This document shows positions 47,422 through 58,350 of a stretch of 64,000 nucleotides of DNA, piece by piece. The stretch is from NCBI GenBank assembly GCA_029204045.2, contig CM055076.1, positions 27,350,416-27,414,415 of the forward strand, written 5' to 3'. This stretch comes from Tillandsia leiboldiana (lineage: Eukaryota > Streptophyta > Magnoliopsida > Poales > Bromeliaceae). The translations under genes and the position numbers were made by a program. The notes below the pieces were generated by a model. It saw nothing but the letters and a program-made list of their open reading frames with translations. It was not told the origin of the DNA and searched no databases. Each line of letters starts with the position of its first letter. The stretch's first letter is position 1.

Positions 47422-48168
47422 TCAACGTTGAAGGTAAACCGCAGTCACAGTCGCAGCGGCCACAGACACGGCCCAGAGCGCCATGGCCCCGAGCTCTGCG
47501 GCAGCGGAGGAGGCGGCGGTGGCCTCTGCGGCGTTCTTGTTCTTCTTCTTCTCGCCGATCTTGCCTTCGAGCACAAAGAGGGCATCCTGGAGCTTGATGA
47601 TCTCCTGTTCTAGCGAGAAGTTCCTCGCGGTGAGCTTCATCAGGACGTTGTTCTGACCCTGAATCTTCTCCATCAGAAGCGTATTCCGCGTCCTCTGATC
47701 GTCCTCGCGCTCCGCACTCGCCTTCGCCGCCTCCTCCTTGGCCTCCATGAGAGCCCTCACATTCTGCACCAGCGCGGTGATCTCCTTCTCCTTCACCTCC
47801 ACCGCCGCGGAGAGACTCGCGATCTCGGCCACGATCTTGTCCCGCTCGGCCTTGAGCTCCTCCGCCAGGGCCCTGGCTTTCATCGCGGCGGAGGCGGCGG
47901 CGCCGAGGTCGGCGTGCGCGCGCTCGATCTCGCCCTCGAGGCGGAGGATGGCGACGACGCCGAGCCTCGCGCAGCTCCCTCTGGAGCTCCTGCTTCTCCG
48001 CCTTCAAGCCCCCGATCTCCGCCTTGATCGCCTTCAACTCGCCAACTCCGCCGCCGCCTCCGCCACGCCGCCGATGTTCTTGAGGGAGTCTTTGGTGGGG
48101 GAGTACTGGAGCATTAGGGTTAGGGTTCCGTCGCCGTCGCCATTGGAGATGGTTGCGTTGCGCTCCAT
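47422..48168 (-). pseudogene. PMD-like paralogue with two frameshifts
   Basis: The start ATG at 48168 opens a frame resembling the first paralogue (…NATISNGDGDGTLTL, DSLKNIGG). It runs into a stop near 48032, where the next frame takes over (KAIKAEIGGLKAEKQEL). A second frame switch near 47960-47990 leads to a long intact stretch (47883-47422) encoding the rest of the coiled coil, a hydrophobic segment and the end AVYLQR. It may be a recent pseudogene or a functional gene with consensus indels; this assembly shows such errors at the ABCB locus. The likely product and role are as for 36494-37336. Confidence 0.65.
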
Positions 48169-48437
48169 GCGTCGGAAAGGGGGGGGGGGGAATCGTGCAC
48201 TGAGGAGAGAAGAGATGAGAGATTTATTATTATTATTATTATTTTGTTTTTTCGCGGTGGGGAAAGTGGAGTCGGGGGGGGGGGGGATATATATAGGGGA
48301 CTGAAGGAGACTCTACGTTTGTCCGAGATTAACATTTTTTGAAATAAGTTTTTTTTTTATTTTTAAAATAATTATTTATATTTTAACACAGTTGAAGAAT
48401 AAGAGCGCAATTGGTATCGATATCCTTCTAATGGGAC

Positions 48438-48618
48438 TAGGAGTGGCAATCCACCTCGCTGTTCGCGAGCCAATTCGTGTTCGATTCGAAATGAGCTTGA
48501 GATCAAATCGTTCGTTTAGTAAACGAGCCGAACACGAACCAAATTTTTCAGCTCGTTTAATAAACGAGCCGAACACGAGCTGGAATCGGCTCGCTCGTGT
48601 TCGACTCGATAATAGCTC

Positions 48619-48666
<48 letters not shown>

Positions 48667-49143
48667 GTTGGGCTGGAATGCTATTGATAGCACCAACCCA
48701 ACTTTGCCATCCATTTTGTAGCCATTGGATCGCATTGAGATCCGTGTAGCCTCTTTAATGAAAAAAAAGAAAAAAAAAAATAAAAAAAAAAGTTTTTCTT
48801 TTTAATTAAAGGGCTTGCACGAATCTCAATGCAATCCAATGACTATAAAATGGATGGCAAAGTTGGGTTGGTGCTATCAATAGCATTCCAACCCAACTCT
48901 ATATATATATATTACTATTTAGATTTTAGACTATTAATTTTTTTGTAAATTTTAATTATTAGATTAAAATTTTAATTTTTAAATTTTCTTTCAACTTTAT
49001 ACCCAATAATAGGAATGAAAATTAAACTTGTTGTTCGCGAGCCAACTCGTGTTCGACCCGTTTATTAAACGAGCCGAACAAAATAAATGAGCCGAACACG
49101 AGCCGACTCCAGCTCACTCGTGTTTGGCTCGTTGACGCTCCTA
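48438..49143. mobile_element. hAT-type MITE (TAGRGGTG family) copy 3, carrying a nested MITE
   Basis: Ends are TAGGAGTGGCAAT and ...GACGCTCCTA, with a perfect 8-bp TSD AATGGGAC (48430-48437 and 49144-49151). Its central (TA)n is interrupted by the Micron-like element at 48665-48900. Confidence 0.8.
48665..48900. mobile_element. Micron-like MITE variant nested in a hAT-type MITE
   Basis: The termini GGGCTGGAATGCTATTGATAG and CTATCAATAGCATTCCAACCC match the family, but the body (CTTTGCCATCCATTTTGTAG) is different. It is flanked by TA repeats belonging to the host MITE. Confidence 0.7.
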
Positions 49144-49146
49144 AAT

Positions 49147-49329
49147 GGGACAAAAATTTTATGAGCATCATTTCAATCTAATAAGTTTAGGGACGATGAG
49201 GATGGTCATCGCGTGCGCGCGCACACACACACATTCTCTCTAAGGCGGATGGATGGACGCTACGGTGTCCATCCACATCGTTTCTAAATTTACTAATTTT
49301 GAGATGGTGCTTATAAAATTTTTGTCCCT
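49147..49329. mobile_element. Palindromic MITE (GGGACAAAAATTTTAT)
   Basis: The ends GGGACAAAAATTTTATGAGCA and TGCTTATAAAATTTTTGTCCC pair, as do inner AATAAGTTTAGGGACGATG and CATCGTTTCTAAATTTACT. A (GC)n/(CA)n run sits near the middle. No clear TSD. Confidence 0.55.
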
Positions 49330-49941
49330 TCGGAAAAAATATATAGAAATATAATTCAGCATTTTTCGTGAGATAGCAGAACATAATATTACATACGGAA
49401 ATAATAAATTTTTTTTTTTTATTATATAGAATATTCTTAATCGACTAAAAAGATAGAATAATTATTTTTTGATTATTTTAAAATTATCTAAAATAATTAG
49501 ATTTGATCCGAATAATTGGCTAAACTATTTTTTAAAAATATTTGTCGAAATAGTGGAGGTAAATTTTGTTGTCTCGGATTTATTTTCATATCAAATAGAA
49601 TAATTTTTGTTTTTATCATAGAATAGTTTTCTAGGAATAATGGTAAATAAAAATAAAATTATATTTAGTTTATAATATTAATAATTTTAAAAATAATTTA
49701 AATTATGTTTTGTTAATTTTATGAAATAGTAAAAAATAGTAAAAAAAATAATTGTTGAATTTAATATAAAATATAATTTAATAAAAATAATAATTTATTT
49801 TTAAAAGTTCTAATTTAACTTAATTTTAATAAAAATAATCTATTATTAAAATATTTAAATATAATTTATTATTAAATATAATATAACGTGTCTATATAAT
49901 TTATTTTAATTTAATTTATAATATTAATAAAGTTTGGAATT
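49330..49941. other. AT-rich intergenic DNA, nothing recognised
   Basis: Highly AT-rich with no ORF, repeat terminus or RNA motif that I can support. It ends at the 10-N gap. Confidence 0.5.
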
Positions 49942-49951
49942 NNNNNNNNNN
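49942..49951. other. Assembly gap (10 N)
   Basis: Ten Ns in AT-rich intergenic DNA upstream of the SWAP gene. The missing 5' exons of that gene might lie here. Confidence 0.95.
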
Positions 49952-50289
49952 TATAATTTTAATTTTATGCATATATAATGTAAGATGATAAATATTTTAG
50001 TTTTTTGATCAGTACATACAAGTTTTTTTTGGACAATATAAATAAATTATGTATGGTGAATTTTTTTTTTCTTAAAATATATTAATTATTAATGAAAATT
50101 TTATTATTTTTCATTCGTATAAGAAATATAACAATATTTTCCCAAAATTTATATTTTATATGTAATGAATATATATTATTATATTAATAATATTATATTT
50201 TATTATATGTGTTCATACTTTGTTCGTGTCCTAATTTTTTTGGAAGCTACCGAGTCGCCGTGTCCGAGTCATATGTCGTGTCCCGTATT

Positions 50290-50520
50290 AGTGTCCATGA
50301 CGCTTAAACAATAGGCTCATGAGACTAATAAATTGAGTGAGGTTGCGGTTCACAATAGACCCAACGGCAATAAGCCTAACAATAGACCTAACATCCAAAT
50401 GGATTGAGTCAGGTCGAAGTCCGTGAGCGTTATGGTTGAGTCTCCTTAAGTGCGATGCGTGTGCTATTCCTATTTGTTTTGGGATAGCTGGTTAGCACTT
50501 TCGATCTGACAATAACTCAA
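50290..50520 (+). mobile_element. Diverged TRIM LTR, plus orientation
   Basis: GAGACTAATAAATTGAGTG, GCGGTTCACAATAGACC and ATAGCTGGTTAGCAC follow the inverse of the LTR at 34944-35224 with many substitutions. No interior or second LTR is seen. Confidence 0.5.
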
Positions 50521-50778
50521 GAAACTCAAGTCCTCTTATATTTATTTGGTTATTTTTATTCCTTTTTAACTTGGCTGATTAAGAAACACCTTTCAATTGA
50601 AGTCATAAAATCACAAAGGAAAGAATTTGATTTGCTTCGTTTTTGCTTTTTGTAATAATTTCCAGGGTCACGTTGCGTAGGTAGATTTCCCATAATTTCA
50701 GTAGCAGTAGCAGGGCATGCACAGAATGGTTGCATGCTAATTGTATCATGTGTTACATATGAATTTCTAAGTTTGCAG

Positions 50779-50819
50779 GAAGGGTTTTGTGACCTCATGA
50801 GCATCTGTCACAAGTTCAA
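50779..50819 (+). CDS. Possible upstream micro-exon of the SWAP gene
   Basis: A 41-nt stretch bounded by GTTTGCAG and GTAAGAAAC reads EGFCDLMSICHKF in one frame. The phase does not join the exon at 50958, so it may be spurious, or an indel or a further exon may be involved. Confidence 0.25.
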
Positions 50820-50957
50820 GTAAGAAACTTCCATATACTTCATCTTCTATTCTCTTTTTACCACCTCATTTTAATCTAAACTGCCTTTTTACTCGGACTT
50901 TTTTTTTTCCCCCCAATATATTTATATCTTATTTGTTTTATACTTTTTGCTCGTCAG

Positions 50958-53900
50958 GTTCAGACGCAACTGCTCAAGGTGCTTATCAGGCTGTCTCATT
51001 CTCATATGGCGATAACGATGCTTCATCTGATCCCAAGACAACTAATCCTGGAATGGAAAATTCTTGTTATCGTCCACCTTTCCCAGTTCCGGAAAACTTG
51101 CTAAGCAACCTAGTAAGTACCAGCTGTATGTATTAAACCATTTTACACTGGTTTAGATTCTTTTTTGGCAGATGACATCGATAAATGTTCCTTGTAGATT
51201 GTTATTTAGTTCTTCTCCAGTTGGCCCAGCAATACTCGTTCAAGGTGCATCTTTTTCTTCTATGGCTTACATGTCCTAAATTTCAGATCCTTGGAGCAGA
51301 GTTGAAGTTCTTACTAGATATTGCCATTCATGGGCACCGTGTTTCCTTGTGATGTATCTTGACGTAAGGAGTAGGCAGGTGGGATAAAGAATGATAACAT
51401 GTGCTATACGCAACAAAACCTAAAAACAAGATGGCAATTCATGTTTTTTGGTTCTATTCCAATGCTAGATACTATTATTAGCATCCGAGGTGTTCTTATC
51501 TTTTCAAAATAGTTTGATTACTTATGCGGTATACAATCATTATTTAGACTCTTTTCTCTTTATTTGTTTTCTTTTTCAGCCTCCTACTGAAAAGGCGCAT
51601 CAAATAATTGCACGAACGGCTCTTTTTGTGAGCAGGCATGGAGGACAGTCAGAGATTGTATTGAGGGTAAAGCAGGGGGATAATCCGACGTTTGGATTCT
51701 TAATGCCTGACAATCATCTACATGCATACTTCCGCTACCTTGTCGATCATCCCCAGCCTCTTATTGAGGTCGGGAGTTCTGCTGAAAACATAAAAGATAA
51801 GGAATTGGAAAATGAAGAGGATAAGGAGTCTGCTGCTGGCGGTGGGGCATTATCCTTGCTTGGGTCTGTGTATGGGTCCGGAGATGATGACGAAAGCATG
51901 CTTCCGGCTGATTCAAAAAGCATGGAACCTGAAAGCATTACTATTGCGACCAGAACAGCTCGTGCTAAGCAAGGCCATGGAGAATCTTCTATATCCAAGG
52001 TGTTGAACGGCAAAGAAGCAACTAAACTTACCTCTTCTGCTGCTGTTCCTTCTAAGGAGAAGACCATCTCTATCAAAAGCAACCAGTTTACTTGCGCTGG
52101 CACCATAAGTGCTACAGGTAGCAAGAAAGTTAAAGATGGAGTTGGTCAAGCTCCTAGTTATGTGGACAAGCTGCGCAGTCTGCAATCTGGTGTATCTGAT
52201 ATAAAGCCATTAATTTTGGAGCCTCCATCTTCCATCAAAAGGATGATGGAGAAAATAGTGGAGTTCATTCTCAGAAATGGGAAGGAGTTTGAAGCAGTGC
52301 TCATTGAGCAAGATAAGACAACAAGGCGATTTCCATTTCTTCTGCCATCACACCAATATCATTCATATTATTTGATGCTTCTCGAAGAAGCTCGCGAGGT
52401 GATTTTTCTCAAGCTTGTGCTTATAAGTCTTACAATGCTCTCTTAATATATTCAAGTACGAATTGCAAAAAAAGTTGATTAACTACATTGGTTTTGACTA
52501 TGAAATGAAAAATACACATAATATGGAATTGCGACAGCAGAAATTTATGAAAAGACAGCAGAAATTTATGCAAAGGAAATAATGAAAAATCAAAGAGAAG
52601 GCAGTATGTTTTCTAACATATGTTTTATCCATCCCTTCCTATTTAGCATTCATAAAGGAAATCTCATTTTATATTGGATCTAATTTGGAAACTCTTCTTC
52701 CTCTGGTAATTTACTCTTATCCCTCTCAAATTCTCATGTAGGTCTCTCTTTCTAAAATAAAAGTAGATACTATGCATTTAATTAACTTTAGGAATTTGGA
52801 GTGGTCCACCGTAAGTGTCGACTGTGGCCTGTGGGTATGTCACAGGTGCTGGTAGCGTCAGTACTTTCGGAACAGTAAAAAGGTGTTGGGTGCATTGTTT
52901 TCTAATTGCAGCTGTTAACAATTTTCTTACTGAATTTCTACTCAAGTTCACCTTTTTTTTTTTTAAATCCTTTTCTTTTACAAGTAAGTCATTACTCATC
53001 TTAGGTGCCTGCTTAGTGTTCATATATTGGTTGTATTCTCGTGAACACTAAATTTGGCACTTAAGTTTCGGCTGCATCTCAAATATATATGATGGCTTTT
53101 ACATTTAATATATGAATTTGTAAGGTATAAGTTCAAATTCTGTACTACATAACAGACGGAAATTTTCCTTCTTTTATTCCTTTCGCTTTTTCCTGCTCTC
53201 AATTTCTTCATTCTTTTTACCACTTTATAATAACTACTAATATTTCATCCAGTGCAGCTGGTATTTTACATAATCGTGAGGATTTAATATTATTTAATTG
53301 TTTCTTCCGGCTTTTGTGATAACCGTCTCTTATAAAAACATGCGAATTATGTTCCGAGTGCATATGATGTCTTTACACTTGATCTCTGAACTCTCAGGTA
53401 AGTTCCTGTGTCGAACAAGTTTATCGCTGATGCACTTATACTGCTTTGTGACGCCCCCAATAGTCCCATATCGGATGCGAATGGGATTGTGATTGGGTAT
53501 ATAAAAAATGGATACTAGTAATATAACTGGGCTTAAGCATTTTGGGCTGTGGGTTGGGCCCAACGATTTATTATTGCTAGTGGATCGGGTCGTTATATTT
53601 GGTATCAGAGCCAATAACCAACCGGAAGTGTGTTGCGAGTCTCGGCTGAGCCTGGGTCTAGATGACAGGGCTAGCGAGACAATTCTCACATCGCTTGGCG
53701 ATCTTGGGCTGTGTGTGTGTGTTTGGGGTGACGAGGACGTCAGGCCTAAACGAGGGGAGTCTGTGACGCCCCCAATAGTTTCATATCGGATTGGGTATAT
53801 AAGAGACATGGACATTAGTAATAATAATTGAGTTTAAGCATTTTGGGCGTTGGTTTGGACCCAACGAGTTATCATTGTTGGTGGGTCAGGTCGTTAGATG

Positions 53901-55382
53901 CTTACTCTACTTTTTTTTAATTCTATGCCATTTTTGTATTCTCATATGGTAAGGGCCCATCATGTGGTGGGTGCATTGGTAATTTATTTGGGCTCGCGAA
54001 TTGCTGCGGTTGCCGGTGCAATTCTCGATGTTTACATACCCGTGGGAAATTCTCTCTTTCTTAATTCTGTTTTTCGTTCTCTACTTTTGCAGGCCAAGCT
54101 GCTTGGCAAGAGCTCATTGGATCAGAAGTGCGACGAAAGTAGCCATGGAGGAAGTAAGAAAAGAGCCCACGGAGCAAATTCTAGGGAATCTGCTGCTGCT
54201 TTCGATCGGAGCTCGGAGGAGCGATCGGACGGTTGGCTACACGACTCGCAGAGGAAGGAGAAGTTCAAGATGGTGATTGCCGGAGGGCTGAAGAAGGATC
54301 TCGAACAGCCCCCTAAACAGCGCGAGGTCAGCGTGGAGGAAGCCGCGGCCATTGTCCTGGCAGCCACGAGGGGCGTCAGTCCTGCCAACGCTGGACGAAA
54401 TGTTTCAGCGGAGGGATCAGGTTCGGACCGGGCCTCTCTGTCCAAGTTTCCGTCCGAAAATAAAAGCGGCTCTTCTTTGCAATCGACTAAAGACGACGTC
54501 TGGATCGCGAACGCGATTGCGAAGACGGCGGCCCTTGTGGCGTCCCGAGAAGCCGACTCCTCGGAAGCCTCGCTTACGAAGGAGCAGAAGCTGAAGGCGG
54601 AGCGGCTGAAGCGGGCCAAGATGTTCGCCGCCATGATCAAGAGCGGCGGCGGCGGCGGCGGCGGCCCGTTAGATGAGCTGGTCGGTTCGTCTGTTGCTAT
54701 GCGCAGCGGATCGGGCGAGCCTTCCAACGGCGCCGGTCCAGCTCGGTCCGGTGGGGAGTCGGATCCTGTGGCCAAGGAACGAGAAGGTAGCTCGGTTCCC
54801 TTCGATACCACCAAGCATGACAACAATGAGGATAACAAGTCTAGAAAGAGACACCAATCTCGGGAGGAGAAAGAAGAAGAAGACGGCAATGACGACGACG
54901 GCTCGAAGGAACGCCATAAGCAGCACTCGAGGAAGAAGAACCACCGGTCGGAACATTCCACCGTCCATAGCAAGGATGATGATGATGATCATGATCACAA
55001 ACACAAGAAGCGGCATTCGTCTCGACTTCCCTACCGCCATTATCGTAAGCACCGTAGCTCCGAAGAAGAAGAAGAACTCGGTCATAATCATCGGCACAGC
55101 AAGAGCTCCAGGTCTAAACACAGGCACCGGGATCGCGATAACCGCGATAACCGTGACGACGGTTCTGAGAATGAGAGTCGCGACGAGCGGTCGAGGCGGA
55201 AACACCGCTCACGCTCCAAAAGGGAAAGGGGCGATGGCCGTGGAGAGGGGAGCGAGTTGACGACTATAGAAAACTCGCAAACGAAGACGCAAACAGTGGG
55301 CTCCGATGCTGCTGCCGCTGCGGCCGATGTTCCGATTGAGCTGAGAGCGAAAGTCCGAGCTATGTTGCTCGAAACCATGTAG
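50958..55382 (+). CDS. SWAP/SURP-domain splicing factor (SFSWAP-like), 5' end not seen
   Basis: This resembles plant homologues of Suppressor-of-White-Apricot, nuclear regulators of pre-mRNA splicing. Exons: 50958-51112, 51580-52398, 54093-55382, with GT-AG junctions and matching phases. SURP1 follows PPTEKAHQIIARTA and includes FGFLMPDNHLHAYF. SURP2 follows PPSSIKRMMEKIVEFI and includes FPFLLPSHQYHSYY. The last exon adds a conserved central region (SLTKEQKLKAERLKRAKMFA), a Gly run and a long SR/RS, KH/RD-rich tail typical of SR-like splicing factors, ending AMLLETM. The N-terminal DRY_EERY-type region expected upstream is missing from the annotated part. A TRIM lies in the last intron. Confidence 0.85.
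53457..53898 (+). mobile_element. TRIM retrotransposon in the last intron of the SWAP gene
   Basis: The LTRs start TGTGACGCCCCCAATAG. The first ends GTTATA, followed by TTTGGTATCAGAGCCA (PBS); the interior ends AACGAGGGGAGTC (PPT); the second LTR ends GTTAGA. Perfect TSD TGCTT (53452-53456 and 53899-53903). Same family as 27762/33421, sense to the host gene. Confidence 0.85.
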
Positions 55383-55848
55383 CACATATATATATCTAAT
55401 GCAGGATGTGGCAAATGTGATGGTGATTTATCTCTTTTTATCATAATCATTCCCCTTTTTTGTGTGTATTTTTAACTTTTATATCCGGATGTAATTTCTT
55501 TTTTTTTTAAAAAAAAAATTTGGTTCTCTTACAAGATGGGTTATCATTTTGACACTGTAATTTGCTCGAAATTTGCAAAAATTTTGAGCCCAGATCTTTT
55601 AGAACTTGGTTTTGATTTGGGATTTTTCTTTTTCGGCTCAATTATGAAAGGTTTTCTTTCACTTTGGGCTATATTTCGTTTACCTCAATTAAAATAGGTA
55701 ATTTTTTTTTTGTTTTTTTTATTTTTTTTGTGTAAATATTTATTTTTCACTTTTTTTTTTCTCTAACTTTTAAAAATTTATATTTTACTTTTTTTTATTT
55801 AATTTGATCCGTCGGAGGAGGAGATTTCGCAGCGACTCCCCCCGATGG
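55383..55848 (+). other. 3' flank of the SWAP gene
   Basis: T-rich sequence after the TAG stop, likely 3'UTR then intergenic. No other feature seen. Confidence 0.4.
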
Positions 55849-56104
55849 ATATCTGAAATCCGGATGAGAAAAAAAAGAAGTGAAGAATATATAGGTGGAA
55901 GAGTTTTTTATTTTTACTCTCTAACTGGGAATGTCTTTACAAGAACCAATAGACTCCTATTTATAGCCCTTACGCATATCTGAAATCCGGATGAGAAAAA
56001 AAAGAAGTGAAGAATATATAGGTGGAAGAGTTTTTTATTTTTACTCTCTAACTGGGAATGTCTTTACAAGAACCAATAGACTCCTATTTATAGCCCTTAC
56101 GCTT
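55849..56104 (-). repeat. 127-bp tandem duplication with minus-strand TATA, possible LTR fragment
   Basis: ATCTGAAATCCGGATGAG begins at 55851 and again at 55978, and the two 127-bp copies look identical. Each carries CTATAAATAGG on the minus strand (about 55962 and 56089) followed by a leader-like stretch, as in an LTR promoter. No complete LTR can be delimited. Confidence 0.6.
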
Positions 56105-57189
56105 ACAAAAGATAAGAATAACAATTTTATTTTTAACCAAATTGGTTTTATTCAATTTGGTTTAACGATCCGATTTATCTAAAACTATCTCGATCCTTAT
56201 CCTAATCGAAATAGTTGTAACTGACTTCTCCTTATTCTCAATGATTGAGACTTATCCGGAGTAGTTGTAACCGTCTCTCCCTATCCTCAATGGTTGAAAC
56301 TTATCCACTCCCTATCCTCAATGGTTGAAACTTATCCATAATTTAGATCGTCCCGGATCATAATTTTAGAAAATTTATATTAATAAAGAGGTGAAATGAT
56401 TAAAATATTTTTATTTGTTTTATAAAAATATGATTTTTAATATATTTTTGTTATTTAAATATATATTTAGTATAAATTATAAGAAATAGACGGAATAGTG
56501 ATGAAATTTTAATGCAAAATTTAAATTTTTTAAAGTCAAGAAAAAAAAAAAAAAAAAAGATAAAAAACAGATATTTATATAATTTTTTTTATAATTTAGC
56601 CCTCAGATAAGTTTGAAAATTTAAGATAATCGGCAAAATTTTTTATTATTATTTTTTAGATTATATTATTCCATCTATCATTTTAACCGTATTTTTTTTT
56701 TATCAAAAAATAAAAATTTATAAGGATAAATGACTTATTTTTAAAAAAAACATATAAGCTCAAGTCTCTCTGTATCTCTATATGAGTTTAATTTACATGA
56801 ACTCTTATATTCGCGCATTGTTTTTAATTTTTGTTTACATAAACATAGATTTTGATTTTATATTTGTTGTTGGATGGACTTGTCTATTTTCTCAATTATT
56901 TGGTTAATTTGCAATGTAATCTGGTTGAATGTGAATAAACACATAAAAAGAAAAACATAAAAGTTTTTTTTTTGGTTGTCAAATAAATTTTGTATATATT
57001 TATTTAGAAAGTAAGCATTTCACGGTAAATTTGTCTACTCTATAGCAAAAAATTTATATTTAAAATACAATTAAAAATCAATTAAATTTTGATTAATTTT
57101 TTTTTTATATTATTTAAAATAAGATTTATATGATTATCAGACTTGATGGACAAAAAAAATAATATCGAAAAAGTATAAAATTTATTATT
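56105..57189. other. AT-rich intergenic DNA
   Basis: Only a small direct repeat CCTCAATGGTTGAAACTTAT at about 56282 and 56313 and an A-run near 56540 stand out. No gene seen. Confidence 0.5.
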
Positions 57190-57735
57190 ATTTTTTTTTT
57201 GAGAAAAAGTATACCGCTTCATTTATAAGGAAAATAAACTCGGCTATATATCTGAGGTAACCAGGCCTCGTCGAGAAGGGAAAAAAAAAAGAAGACAGTT
57301 AACCCGCAAAGTGCATATTCCAAACCGTGCGAAGCGAACGGGTATCAACTAACAGGTTTCCCAAATCTCGTTTTTTATTTTCAAAACGTCTTCTGTTATG
57401 TTCCAATCAAATAACTCACCACGTGGTGGCGATAGTTGCTAGCTCCCTTCCTACTTTGTGTTTACTCACTTTCCACAACCTGTCGACCGCTGGGTAAAGA
57501 CGTATATTTCATTTATTTGGGAGCAGAGCCTCTAGCAAAAGTCTCGAGATAGTGTAACCAATGAAGAAATGATCGACAGTTTCAGTTGCCCCCAAACAGA
57601 AGATGCAGTTGTCCGATCCTGTCCAGCCTCTTTTCAACAGATTTTCTGGTGTCAATACTTTTTGTCTCAGAACTAACCACACAAAGATTTTGACTTTTAG
57701 AGAAATTTTGATCTTCCACCGCTACACGAAACGCG
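57190..57735 (-). mobile_element. LINE 3' end, decayed
   Basis: The minus strand encodes broken zf-RVT remnants (GWTGSDNCIFC, ATETVDHFF) and ends in poly(A) (T-run at about 57191-57201). The last bases before the poly(A), CTTTTTCTCA, match the LINE at 21064. Several stops lie within the frame. Confidence 0.65.
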
Positions 57736-58129
57736 TGTCAATGATTTAGATAATGTTTAACGGTGGCGATTGTTGATTCGAAAGTTCCATTATCAAAAAT
57801 AAAACGGTAGTAACGAAATTCGTGCCAACTCATCAGTTTTAAAATAAAATATCTAAGCATATTTGTTTTAATATTAAAAACTTTTATTTAGTATTATAAG
57901 TAAACAATCAAATCCTACTAAAACCATATCACCAACAAAAAAAATAAAAATAATAAAAAATCCGAGCCCCCCAATCTCGTCCGTCCATCTCTCCTCTCCC
58001 ACTCACATCCCAACCGTCCATTCCCCTCCCCACTCCAATTGCTTACAAAATAATAACAAAAAAAAAAAAGAGAAAATAAATAGAAAAAAAAGAAAGAAAA
58101 AGAAGAGAAAAGGTCGGTGGGCTAGGGCA

Positions 58130-58350
58130 CCATTATCATCCTCGACCCGAATTTGTTAAGAGAGTCGGATCGGGTTACGGGTTTGTTTCTCTCTCGCCCT
58201 CCTCCGCTCCTCCTCCTCCTCCTCCTCCTCTCCCTCTTCCTCCTCCGCCGCCGCCGCCCACGCCGACGCCGCCGCCGCGCTCCGCCGTGGTCGGCGCCGA
58301 TCGCCGCCTCTTCGCCGGCATCTTGTTCCTCCTCATCCTACGACGCTCAG
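58130..58350 (+). promoter_or_regulatory. Putative 5'UTR exon of the SLEEPER-type gene
   Basis: A CT- then GC-rich stretch (CTCCTCCTCCTC, GCCGCCGCCGCC) typical of monocot leaders ends at CGCTCAG|GTGAGTG, a strong donor. The partner acceptor is TTTCCTCAG at 60495-60503. The exact transcription start is not visible. Confidence 0.5.

Larger units (their letters stand above)
44680..48385. repeat. Segmental duplication, copy 2 (with PMD-like paralogue)
   Basis: Partner of 34440-37575. It has the empty site for the TRIM (AGAAACCCATTTCATAAC at about 44734), a solo copia-like LTR and an expanded tandem array. Confidence 0.75.

Noticed and set aside
54122..54973. 283-codon minus-strand ORF
   Set aside because: It is the antisense shadow of the SR-rich last exon of the SWAP gene.
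53898..55382. A 494-codon ORF as an independent gene
   Set aside because: Its first 65 codons lie in intron and TRIM-flank sequence. The acceptor TTTTGCAG at 54092 and the phase match show it is the last exon of the SURP gene.
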